This document shows, piece by piece, positions 1 through 10,337 of a stretch of 64,000 nt of DNA. The notes beneath the pieces are model-generated. The model was not told the origin of the DNA. It worked only from the letters and a program-made list of their open reading frames with translations, and made no database searches. This DNA comes from Epiperipatus broadwayi (taxonomy: Eukaryota; Onychophora; Udeonychophora; Euonychophora; Peripatidae): NCBI GenBank assembly GCA_028023455.1, contig JAQFVV010000318.1, positions 374,001-438,000 of the forward strand. Reading direction: 5' to 3'. The position numbers and the translations under genes are program-made. The first letter of the stretch is position 1; each line of letters starts with the position of its first letter.

Positions 1-504
1 TGGTTTGAATTAATAAATAATTAAATTTTAATAATTTAATTTGCCATAATTTTCGCTTATTATTCATACGACTTAGCTGCAACTGTAGCAGCTATCCTGT
101 GCATTTTAGGTCAGCATTAGAATAGCATGTTTGTAATTGATTCTAGTTCACTAAAATAAAAATAATATGTTTAGTGTTTAATCACCCATTTGAGTACGTG
201 AATATTATATATTTTTTTCATTTGTCATGAGATTATTATCGCCATTCTTATATAATAAAAGAGAGTATGACCACAAAATATATGCTACATACTGGGTACT
301 AATAATGTAATACATTTTATTATAGAATTTATGTCCAAAAGACTCGTCAGTCAGGATATATTAAAGAAATCCTAACCTTGTAGTCGTCATCTACTCTTGT
401 TAACAAAGTCAATTCCAATGCTATTTTCAAATTAATATTTCCTTTTGTATTTTTGTAATTTCATTTTAAAATTATGACATTTTAATTTTACACCAACAAG
501 ATTT
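1..504. other. AT-rich sequence without recognisable gene
   Basis: No open frame of useful length, RNA gene or repeat is recognised on either strand. If the candidate terminal exon just to the right is real, this stretch lies downstream of its gene, past the polyadenylation site. Confidence 0.5.
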
Positions 505-1192
505 TTTTCCCTCAAATATTTATTAAACAAGTACAATGTTTACAATGACAATTATGTATACATGGTAAATTAAAAGGGAAAGCTAGAATTACAAATATAA
601 AGAAGGATTACCTGAGGATAAATAAATATAAGATAGTAATATTCTGGGCAAGAGGTAAAGCTGAATACTCGGTATACTGTTAACACACAAATAGGCCAAT
701 TAAGCTCACCCACTCGCCCAGACCAATTACCTCACACTACCAAGAATCACTTAGTCAATCTAGAGCTCAGTCAGATCACCACTGGAAAATCTCTGCAACT
801 ATGGAGGCTTAGGTATTGTATGCTAAATCTGATATGTTCAGTTAAATATTATCCATTTTGATAACATAAGGATCTGACCTTCTAATTATTAACAAAACCA
901 GCTTCAGTGATATCTTAGGCAGAAGAAACAAAGCGTTTTACCAGCAATCATTCTTTCAATGCAATCAGAGTCCATGTTTCCTCAAATAATACTTTTGGAG
1001 ATAGGAGCATGTCATGGTTTTTAAATTTTATAAGTTTATTCAGAAAGAATTTTTCCTCTTGAACTGCACTGGGATTGAAAACCATTTTACAATGAGTAGA
1101 CCAGAATGCATAGTTGATGAATAATGAAAGCCTAATAGTAGACATGGATCTTGTCTTAATGCTGTCCTTAAAAGAGGTAATTCTAAGGTTAT
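505..1192 (-). CDS. Candidate 3' terminal exon of an unidentified host gene
   Basis: Read on the minus strand, a pyrimidine-rich tract (repeated TTG) ends in CACAG at about 1193-1198, a good splice acceptor. An open frame of 81 complete codons follows, in phase with a codon split by the intron, and ends at a TGA at 948-950. The 3' part has an AATAAA at 519-524, followed by an A-rich stretch near 500-510 where cleavage could occur. The product is mixed and non-repetitive, with hydrophobic and charged residues such as NYAFWSTHCKM and LFEETWTLIALKE, unlike the biased translations of random AT-rich DNA here. I do not recognise the protein family. No upstream exon was found in the window; the intron would run rightwards into repeat-rich sequence. 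A chance open frame in an old repeat is the alternative. Confidence 0.35.
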
Positions 1193-1252
1193 CTGTGACA
1201 ACAACAACAACAAGATTTATAAAGGATTTCATGACAAAAATGCCATAATCAC

Positions 1253-3343
1253 TTAAATCAATTAATTTTTATCATTAACAATAAGTGTGGAATATCAAAT
1301 GGCAAGATTAAACTCAAATGTCTAGTTTTTCTAGTAAGCATCTCTTATGATAGCAGGAGGAGGTACTTACTACTCGTATTTCATTCTTTCAGTAGTCAAT
1401 TTATGCTAATGAAAATTTTTTAGCAACTTTAATTATTTTTAATACCAAGGCAAGATATGAGCTAGATATATAAGTTTGAAATCAATTCTGAGTCTGTACA
1501 TTTTAGTAATCCCAGTTTTAAAATAATTACAGGCCCCGATGCCTTTTGTTAAATGAACATCCTTCTAATCACTAGCTATCATTAACAGTAAGCACTGACT
1601 TATTCATCATGGTCATGAGAAGATTTCTAACAAGCTTTCATCTTAAAAGAAAAATATATATCATACGTTCAACATACAAATATGTTTATAAAAAAACGTA
1701 AGTGGAATAACAAGTTTTATTAAACCACATTTATTTAACAGACTAAAAAAATAAGTACTTCGCAGCTCTGTTTCATACTTCAAATAAGGGATATAGCAGT
1801 TAATTGCATTAATCATTACAATACAATGTCATTTTTATTGCATATACTAATTCAAAGTTTTTGTAAATGCTTTAATATGCTTTAATTAAAATATTTTATT
1901 ATTTGCATTATCAATAGATTATTTATTTTAAAAGTATACAATGAACCTACTTTAATCAGACAGACAATATTTTAATTCATGTTTTTAAGCATATGTTAAT
2001 TGACAACTATACAATAATTAAGTAAGATTATACTACCCTATTGTAGAAAGAATTTATGCAATCGTATACCTAAGCACCATTTTATTTAATTAATATATTA
2101 GCTTTGGTTACACTATCAATCACTTTGCAAAGTTTACTATCAGAAAGTATTATTGTAATCAGTTACTATCTATACCATAAAATGGCATTTACAAATTTTT
2201 TAAAAGAATTATATACAAAACATCATTTAACTGTAGCTATCCCTACATTGACTCATCAACATAGCTAGATTAAATGTCTCTGTAATTTTTCCTCCATGAG
2301 ATATTATAAACTCATTATTGGTCATTTAGCATTTAGGTTTTGAATAGATATAATTCTTACTTTATAGCTGATAATTTCCAGCCTGCTTACTTACACTATT
2401 GGGATGGAAAATCTTGAAATTTTGCAACAATACATATAAATATTTTCTTTATGAAATAAGATTAATTATTGAGTTTTTATAACAGGATTCAAGAATATGA
2501 AGATACTTCAATAATATCCTTTTAATTCAGGCTGATAGTTTAGATCTTATTTCACTGAGATGAAGCCAAGCAACAAACGATCATTTCAGCTTTTCACAAA
2601 AGTCATTCTGCATGATATCCAAGACATCTTGAACTCAGAATACTAGACATGGTCTTGATTAATTACATAGCAATTATATGTAAGTACAGTGAAAAGTAGC
2701 TATTTCTTCCCACCCAATCCCAATAGCTTTGGATACTAATATTTTCACTCAGCATGTTAATCTAATCCTTATGACAAAATATTCTTACATACCCTTGTTG
2801 ATTTAGTAGATATATTAGATGATATTTTTTAATAGCTGGTTGTTTCAAAAATAGATTTTTGGAGTGAAAATGTGGTAGATTAAATTTTCAGTAAATTCTA
2901 TAAAACTGGAGAATTGAAGCCATATTTTTGTCTTCTTCATATATACATTATTTGATAACATCAAACTTGTTATTCTGAACATCAGAAAGCTAACTGGGGC
3001 TATTTTTTAATCTGAATGAAGTTATTCCTTTAATTAGTTTTCATAAAATCTTATATTCTGTTAATTAAAATTTATTTCATTTAATCAAAAATTCTTTGTA
3101 GATATAAAAATAATAATAATAATAATAATAATTGATTATATGAATCTACAAAATTATATGTGTATTTAAAAGTATGTACCTTTGATTCAAATTTTGTATT
3201 TATAATCATGTTGTGAAAGGAGTTTTATATTGTCTATCAAAACTTACCATATAATTTCTGCCAATGTTTTTTTGTTTTTAGTATATTATAATAATTATTT
3301 ATTTTTATTCTTTAGAAATTTTTTTTATACCATTTCCTATCAA
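1253..3343. other. AT-rich non-coding sequence
   Basis: Nothing coding is recognised. A (TAA)n microsatellite of about 22 bases lies at 3111-3132. If the exon to the left is genuine, this could be part of its upstream intron. Confidence 0.45.
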
Positions 3344-3463
3344 TTTCAAATAAATTTAATATAATTACAGAGGATTTGAACACAGACTTTCAAACTCCCT
3401 TCAGCTATCATTCTATCTTATTAACTGACACACATGATCTCACATGTGATAAAGTTCTGATTT

Positions 3464-3508
3464 CCAATATACATATATTTCATGCTGGAACCAACACTTA
3501 TCAGCCGG
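3464..3508 (-). ncRNA. Degenerate hammerhead ribozyme-like motif, family F copy 1
   Basis: Minus-strand order: helix I strand CCGG, core CTGATAA, a hairpin that could be helix II (GTGTTGG to CCAGCAT), GAAA, an AT-rich helix III (ATA, loop, TAT), cleavage triplet ATA, and TTGG closing helix I with two G-T wobbles. The core box should be CTGATGA; the G at core position 8 is A here, a position needed for catalysis, so this copy is predicted inactive. It supports the family fold by position and spacing. Confidence 0.45.
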
Positions 3509-3968
3509 TCCAGAACACCATCTTCCCACACACACATATATATAATCAGTGCTCAGTTTATATTAAGATAGCAAATCTTCAAACTTTAATGGACAAGCTT
3601 CAATATATTCCATCCTCAAACTCTGCAGACATCCATACCATTTAAACTCCAAGTATATGAATTATGCTTGTATTTAAAATATTACACATTTGGACTGTAT
3701 TCTGCTCATCCCTCTTCTGGGTATTTAAATGGACAAGGTCCTATACATGAGGGATCAGTACGACTTAAAGTCAACATGAGCATGACAATAACATTGGCTT
3801 CAACAAGGGATTTGGGAGTTCCATCATCAGATTTTCAATGGTAAGGATGGTTGAAGTCTTAGAGGGTGGAGTAGATTGAAGCCTATCCATTATAGCTGAC
3901 GATTTGTTATCTTAATATAAATTGAGCACTGATTATATATATATATATATGGGTGATGATGATCTGGA

Positions 3969-4010
3969 CCAACTGATGAGAGCTGGTTCAGCACAATATA
4001 CATATATTGG
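3969..4010 (+). ncRNA. Degenerate hammerhead ribozyme-like motif, family F copy 2
   Basis: CCAA at 3969-3972 can pair with TTGG at 4007-4010 (helix I). CTGATGA at 3973-3979 is intact and is followed by a GCTG/CAGC hairpin that could be helix II. The GAAA box present in the other copies reads ACAA here, so the core is broken and activity is not expected. Confidence 0.45.
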
Positions 4011-4070
4011 AGATCATTAATCTTTTTCACATGTGTGCAGTCATATGTATCAGTTGTATGAGATAGAGTG

Positions 4071-4110
4071 TATAGCTGAAGGGAGCTTGAAAGTCGGTGT
4101 TCAAATCCCC
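4071..4110 (+). promoter_or_regulatory. tRNA-like pol III B-box in family F
   Basis: GTTCAAATCC at 4099-4108 matches the internal B-box consensus of RNA polymerase III promoters (GGTTCRANTCC). TAGCTGAAGGG about 26 bases upstream is a weak A-box candidate at slightly short spacing. The same B-box sits in the minus copy near 3370-3380, but is not recognisable in the third copy near 62.3 kb. Whether it drives transcription is unknown. Confidence 0.35.
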
Positions 4111-4170
4111 TACAATTACATTTAAACTTCCAAGTATATGAATTATGTTTATATTTCAAATAAATTTAAT

Positions 4171-4949
4171 AATAAAAACTATTTTTAAATTTAAATTGAT
4201 TGCTTAAACAAATATTGGCTGTCCATTCATGCCCTTGAAGCACACTCTTTTTTTAATATTTTGTCTTCATAATATATATTATTAATTCATCTAAATTAAT
4301 GCCAATATTCCTGCCTGGACTGTTTTTTTTTTAATTTATTTACGAGGCAAACTATTGAGACTAGATTGCATTACGCTATCTCAGTATATATACAAAATAT
4401 ATCTATGTGTTAAGTTTTTTATTCTATAAAGATTTAAATGCATCTGAAAATTTTCTACATCATATATATATATATGCACTTTCCAAGAGTACTAGCAAAG
4501 AATAATCATTATCTTAATCAAGTACTTATTTCATATTATGTTTACTGAATCTTTATTTTTGGTTAGAATAAAATTCAATAAATTCAGTAATATTATTTTT
4601 ATTTTATTTTTGCATGAACAACATAAACTCACACACAGTTTATTAGTGTTTACATTTGTTATTGAATGGCAATTAATAATGACCAGTTAAAAAATAGTAA
4701 TTAAAATTACTTTATAATGTAAATATTATATGCATTAAAGTTATATGTATAGGCATATGTTATAGAAAAAGAGGATAGAAAAGATTTTAAAAGAATATAA
4801 AATAGGATGGGAAATATGTTAAAGATATTATATGAATTTAAAAGGTTAGGAAATATTTTTTAAAAAATTTAAAAGTTTGATAGGAATCGAATAATTTTAT
4901 ATAAAATAATGTATTTTAATGTTTGTATTTTTATGTGTGTTCAAATTTT
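4171..4949. other. AT-rich non-coding sequence
   Basis: No gene or repeat recognised beyond short AT microsatellites. Confidence 0.45.
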
Positions 4950-4995
4950 ATAGATCTGATGAAGACTGTATGGTACAGTCGAAACTGTAATCAAT
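4950..4995 (+). ncRNA. Isolated hammerhead-like hairpin
   Basis: CTGATGA at 4956-4962 is followed by one extra A, then a perfect 6-bp hairpin GACTGT/ACAGTC with a 5-base loop, then GAAAC at 4981-4985. A GTA triplet at 4987-4989 could be the cleavage site. ATAGAT before the core and ATCAAT after it could form five of six helix-I pairs. The unpaired A next to helix II is not canonical, so activity is doubtful. It lies at the end of an AT-rich stretch with AATAAA just downstream, and may be the 3' end of an unrecognised retroelement. Confidence 0.4.
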
Positions 4996-6568
4996 AATAA
5001 ATGTTTTTGTTTTTTTTGCTGAAAAGTGAAAAGTGTAAGATTTTTGAAATTCAGTATTATTAAAAGAATAGTTAGGAATATTTTTAAGTTATAATTAAAA
5101 GATGTGTATTTATATATAAATTTTACTTTTAGCCTTTATTTATTTGTTTATTATCAAATCGGTATAACATGTGGCGTTTGAGCACAAAACTGCTTGCTGC
5201 ACAGGTGTCCTTTAAAATGACTATGACTTTATTTGCCTCAGGTAAAATTTATCCAAACTGTTTGGCTGAGAACTGAATTAAACTGCTTGGAGTACTTTAT
5301 CTGTCTTTAATCCACTACAAAGTGGAATCTCTTCATTTTTATTTTAGTATTTTTATCCATAGCTTGGTTTTCAACTTCTCTTCAGCAATATTTTTTTTTC
5401 ATCTATATATCTTACATATGTCTTTTTTTAAATCTCTTGGATCTAATTTGAAACTGGTCATTTATCATCTAGAAATACATATAAATTATTTTTATTTTAT
5501 CTTATTAAATCTTTCATGCTTTCTATATGGTTCACAATAAAATAAGTAACTAAGATTTATATTCATAATAAATACAAAACACATTTTATATTTATTTAAA
5601 AAAAATGTTACAAACATCTAGCTAAATTAAATTTTAATATGGAATTATTTCTGCAAAATTTCATCCATTATAATTCATAGATATATTAATAATATTAGCA
5701 AGGTATTTATAATTTTTTTTTTAATTTCACCTAATTTATTGCTATATGCATTTATTTATTTTTCTTTTTTTAAATGTTTGCTTTGATCTGATAAATCATA
5801 ACATTTTTGAAGTTCAAAAGCGTTATTTGAGAGGAAACAATCTCATTATTTTCAAAGTACAAATAATGTAAGCAATCTTTATTATTTTTATTGCTTTCCA
5901 TTTAAAAAAAAAATTTTTTTATAAAATTTCTGTATAATACTTTGGAAAGACAGAATCACATTGCATTCTCTTTTAGTAATGTTAGACTTTCCTTTCTTTG
6001 ATCTAATTGCTGCTATCAAATTTTAATAAATATTTTCAAAATTTAACAATATTCTAAATTTATACCATAATATTTCAAAATTTTAAGAAGTATGTAAAAT
6101 ATTTATAAAATCAAATATATTTTTATAATCTATAAATTCAATACAAAATTATTTATATTAATTGGCTATGATCTACTGTGTTGTTATATTTTATCAAGAT
6201 AATACAAATATCTGGGGATTCCTTGAACAAAAACGCTTTTCTTAAAAATTTCATTTAGAATCCCATGGTTTTCAATATGCTATTCCTCTTATAAATGAAT
6301 GTATTTGATTACTTTTAAATTCAATCTTATCAAGAATTAAAAAAGTGAGCCATCATAACATGCCCAAAATAATAATACTTTCAGTTCCAATGCATTAACA
6401 TTTTGCTTCTTTGATAACTGATTCATTAGTTTTTTTTTGCAACCAAAAATTCCAATTAGCATTTTTGCATTGATGTTTAAAAGCATCTATTTTTTATGGA
6501 ACATTTTTATGTATATCATGCATTCTTACTTGGAAAAGTAATGCTTGGATAATTCTTATTTTTATTCT
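4996..6568. other. AT-rich non-coding sequence
   Basis: Translations here are low-complexity F/L/Y/I-rich strings typical of AT-rich DNA; no gene recognised. Confidence 0.45.
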
Positions 6569-6570
6569 TA

Positions 6571-6836
6571 GAGTAGCTTTCATTGTTGAAATTTCAGAAG
6601 AATAAACTTATACTCCATTTTTACCTTTTTATTATTTCTTTCAATTTGTTTTTTTTTTTTTAAATTTAATATTAACACATATTAAGAAGTAGTTGGACAC
6701 TTAGAGTAGCTTTCATTGTTGAAATTTCAGAAGAATAAACTTATACTCCATTTTTACCTTTTTATTATTTCTTTCAATTTGTTTTTTTTTTTTTTAAATT
6801 TAATATTAACACATATTAAGAAGTAGTTGGACACTT
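6571..6836 (+). repeat. 133-bp tandem duplication
   Basis: A 133-bp segment beginning GAGTAGCTTTCATTG occurs at 6571 and again at 6704, almost identical including the long T run. The second copy runs into the 5' end of the truncated RTE fragment, and the first copy also ends with the first bases of that fragment (TTGGACACTTA). The duplication therefore happened after the retrotransposon inserted. TTAGAGTAG is common to the breakpoints. Confidence 0.85.
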
Positions 6837-7129
6837 AATAGAAGAGCAATACAGAAACTTCAGATCACTCAAAGAAGTATGGAGATATGCATGTCAGGAG
6901 TAACAATAAGAGATCAAAAATGCAATATATCGTAAAATCTTAAATAGGATTCCAAGAGATTGTAAATGACCTAGAAAAAGACCACCTGTGAGATGGATGG
7001 ATGAATTAAGAAAGTGTGCATGGGTGATGTGGAGAAGAGATGCTAGAGATCGGAGAAGATGGATTGAACTTGGAGAGACCTTCATCCTGCAGTGGATTGA
7101 TAATGGTTGATGATAATGATGATGATGAA
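6825..7129 (+). mobile_element. 5'-truncated RTE-like LINE fragment
   Basis: Matches the last ~300 bp of the full-length element at 30.4-33.5 kb: same order of codons for an arginine-rich C-terminal tail, including a VRWMDE-like motif and RRWIELGETFI, then the same 3' end with GTGGATTGATAATGGTTGAT and a short (GAT)n tail. Several stops and frame changes are present. Being 5'-truncated with an intact 3' end is the normal product of incomplete target-primed reverse transcription. Confidence 0.8.
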
Positions 7130-7900
7130 GCAGTCCTGCTATTTCATTTTCTTTATGAATATTCTTTAAAATTTTACCTATTTAATTAGTGATCAAGATA
7201 TTGCAAATATTTTATTTCCATTTATATTTTTCAAGTCTGCATATTAAAAAATATGTTCAGTATTACTGTAGAATAAAAAATAAATGACTAATGGAGCAGC
7301 CTAGCAGTAGAGTTATATGTAACTAACATACCAAAAACAGAAGAGAAAATAATCACAAGATTAATAGAGAAATATCTAAAAATAATATATAAAAGACAAG
7401 TTGATAACTTACTTGTTGTGCCCATAAACAAACAATTATAGAACTGCTCAACTTACTAGTCAATAAGTATTGATATAAACAATAGAAAATGAAACAATAC
7501 ACACAGCATGAAATATCTAAATATGATAATCTAAAGGAACAAAAACATCTTGGATTATAAAATGGTAATAGAACCATTTGAAATAAGAGATGCTATCTAT
7601 TATCAAATAAAAACACCAATGTTAAACAAACTGGCAGATTTCAAAAGATTTCTTAACAGAAACCAACTTCTTTGTAAATACAAAACAGCGAGAAAAATAA
7701 TATAGATGAATATGTAAAAGATCTATGTATTCTAGGGTAAAACAAAGAAACACTAATAAAAAAAAATTAAAAATTATAAAAGAATAAAGCAAGATATAAA
7801 ATCATTAAGATGACACAAAGCCATGGATCAGCATGCATTATATCCTGAAATTAATGATGATAATAAAAAATGTGAGTCAAAATATGATGTGAAGTTCTGA
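7130..7900. other. AT-rich sequence, possibly 5' part of a Penelope-like relic
   Basis: Plus-strand fragments such as NIPKTEEKIITRLIEKY (near 7327-7375) and IRDAIYYQIKTPMLNKLADF (near 7585-7645) look more protein-like than the surroundings and point the same way as the GIY-YIG relic downstream. I cannot match them to specific reverse transcriptase motifs. Confidence 0.25.
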
Positions 7901-8298
7901 ACTCCAATAAATCTCAGCAGATTGATAAATAACACAAAAGACAGATTATCAAAGGAAGACCACTGCAGATAGTATATGAGACCAGGGCAATGGCCTAGGA
8001 TGCATAGCAATATACTGTAATGAATCAAGGTCAATATTATAAATAGAATAGTATAGCATACATATTTATATAAGTGCACCAAAGATATATAACAGAATAT
8101 AAGTTTGTGTTTTGGACCATAAAAAAACCTGATCATAGCTTTGATTCACAATCTGTCAACTTGTTATGCATAGAACATGATGAACAACAAAAGAAAGTAA
8201 AAGAAGCCTGCTTCATAGCCAAACACAAAAACATGATAAATAAAAAACAGCATTCAATTATCACACAGATGGAATACTTAAATTTTAACTTATTTTGA
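7901..8298 (+). pseudogene. Penelope-like retroelement, C-terminal GIY-YIG region (relic)
   Basis: Penelope-like elements encode a reverse transcriptase followed by a GIY-YIG endonuclease. At 7910-7970 the plus strand encodes SRLINNTKDRLSKEDHC, resembling the linker before the endonuclease. At about 8113-8250 it encodes a stretch running from DHSFD through KKVKEACFIAKHK and MINKK, which fits the conserved tail of Penelope endonucleases (H-x-FD, then charged residues, EA-x-xI, then a position near IN). The central GIY-YIG catalytic part between these blocks is interrupted by stops and frame changes. Recognition is from motif memory only. DIRS-type or other GIY-YIG retroelements are the alternative. 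It matters here because Penelope-like elements are known carriers, and proposed movers, of hammerhead ribozyme repeats. Confidence 0.5.
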
Positions 8299-8330
8299 AT
8301 AATGAAGATGGATTATAAATAAAGCAGCAA

Positions 8331-10337
8331 TGCTATGGAACTAGAGAGCTATGATCATAGTGCTCATCATCAAAAATGCACTCATCTAGGAAAGAAAAAG
8401 CATATGCTGCAAATATGTAGGCAAAAGGGTTTTATATATATCAATAAATATATTGTTATAATGCATCTTGATAAATAAGTTCAACATTAAATTATAGTGT
8501 TATCAGTTTTTGTAAAACTTTCAGTCAAAAGAATAAGGATTTATAGTATTTCCATAATTTATCAAAACTGTACATTAGTAAAATCCATTATGCTGTTCCT
8601 TCATGTAAATTATAATGCAACAGTTACATATATTAATAATTATTATGCATAAGAAACCTTTTCAGAACATAAATTTTCAAATGTTAATCATCTATTTGAA
8701 CATTAACCAATTATTGCAAATAGAACTCAATTTATTCACTTGTAATATAATACATAAAATAAAATTTAATTACTAAAAAAATTAACTTTATTTTTGACAA
8801 TGATTAACAATAAGTGATAATGTGGAAATGAATTATCCATACACACAACAATAATCCAAAGATCTCTAATATAAGCTTGATCAATGAAATTAGATAACAG
8901 TGCTGCAATACACATCTTCAAAATTGTCTTTGGCTAATGGCCTTTGTCATAAACTAGCCTGTATCATTATCATCTAGTGTATACCAATTACTAAAGTTTA
9001 CAATAGATAGTTCTGGAGCTGAGTAAATAAAGAAAAATACCTTTTCCCCAGAAATATGTGTTGAATATAAGCAGAGCAATAAATAGTTGTGTGAATATAA
9101 CTTTATTAAATATTTTTTAGCTTCATTGCAGTCGCCTAGACAATATCTTCCATTTACTATTAAAATATAAATACTTTAAAACAAGTTTTTTTTTTTTTTT
9201 GATTTGATTCGTTAGAATCAAAGTTCTATATAAACAAATTATAATGATGTTTTTAAAAAATATCTAATTGACAAAAAATTGATAGTTTCTGTAATTTCTA
9301 TTTTTTTATTTTATTAAATAGCATTAACACTATATCTTTTTTAATTAAAAAGAAGCTTGAACAGAGACATAACTTTTTAATTCATCACTGATATCTTGAA
9401 AAAATAAATAAATAAAATAGTTTCATAATATCTTACCCAACGTGTGTGTTAGAGATATTGTTGTAATGAGTAGAACAATTTTTTAAAATTTCATTTTATT
9501 TGCATCATTGTAGTTTATAATACCACACGAATATTCACATAGTATACCAACATATATTATCTTCTCTTTCAACATAAACTATCCAGGATTTTAAACCAAA
9601 ATAATACCACAAAGTTTCTTAAAAACTTGATAATCTATGATAGATATCAATTGAATTTATTTAAAATCAAAATAAATACATTGGGTACGTGTGGATGGTT
9701 GTAACTAATGTTAATGTGTAGTAATAGCATCTGGTACTGTTTGATAATTGTTAACAGTATGTTGGTTTGATCTTCTTTAAGATGTGAAGTATTTGACTAT
9801 CTAAATAATTTTATGTGTGTGTGTGCGCGCTCTAATAAAAAATTATCATTATTTACAAGATTTAGCTGTTTTAATTTATTAACAGTCATAAGACTTAACT
9901 ATACATTATTTATCAGCAGATTTTTTCTTTTTTATTCCCCCCCCCGAAAAAAATTAAATTGAGTCTTTTTAAAATATACAGCTACGTCTTGCAAATAATA
10001 AAAACTGCTGCGACATCTTTATTTTAAAAACACTTCAAGATTTTGTTTAGTCAGCTAACAATAAATTTCAATACTTTAGTATCTTCAAAGAATAGATAAT
10101 AAGGATTATCGCTACATTATTTATTCTCTCAGAACATTAAATAATAGCCACTTTGCTAGAAAAAAATTTTAACTGAAAATTTCTTTTCATAATTTATATG
10201 CACTACAGTATATATATACACCATCCCGCTAATGTAAGAATTTAATAACAAAACATTTATTGCTATATATTTACAGGTTATATATAATAAATACACGAGA
10301 TATCAAATCTGCATAAGAAGCAGTAGTTCATTTTATT
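8331..10337. other. AT-rich non-coding sequence
   Basis: No gene recognised. Contains a short (TG)n/(CG)n run near 9813-9830 and a C9 run near 9938-9946. Confidence 0.45.

Larger units (their letters stand above)
3344..4170. mobile_element. Family F compound repeat: inverted copies between 17-bp direct repeats
   Basis: Two copies of one repeat face opposite ways: a minus copy at about 3361-3640 and a plus copy at about 3844-4153. Shared landmarks in the same order are ATTGAAGC, a run near CTTAATATAAA, TGAGCACTGATTATATAT, CTGGACC, a hammerhead-like motif, CACATGTG, TAGCTGAAGGGAG and GTTCAAATCC. A segment of about 38 bp containing AAGTATATGAATTATG recurs in direct orientation at 3651 and 4132, giving a unit length near 481 bp, so the plus part looks like slightly more than one tandem unit. 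The identical 17-mer TTTCAAATAAATTTAAT flanks the compound at 3344-3360 and 4154-4170 and could be a target-site duplication. There is no open frame of note, so the element would be non-autonomous. Confidence 0.6.

Noticed and set aside
8074-8115. Start of the open frame at 8074 as the N-terminus of a real gene
   Set aside because: Only the part after about 8113 resembles a GIY-YIG tail; the first codons are random, and the fragment is the end of a decayed retroelement.
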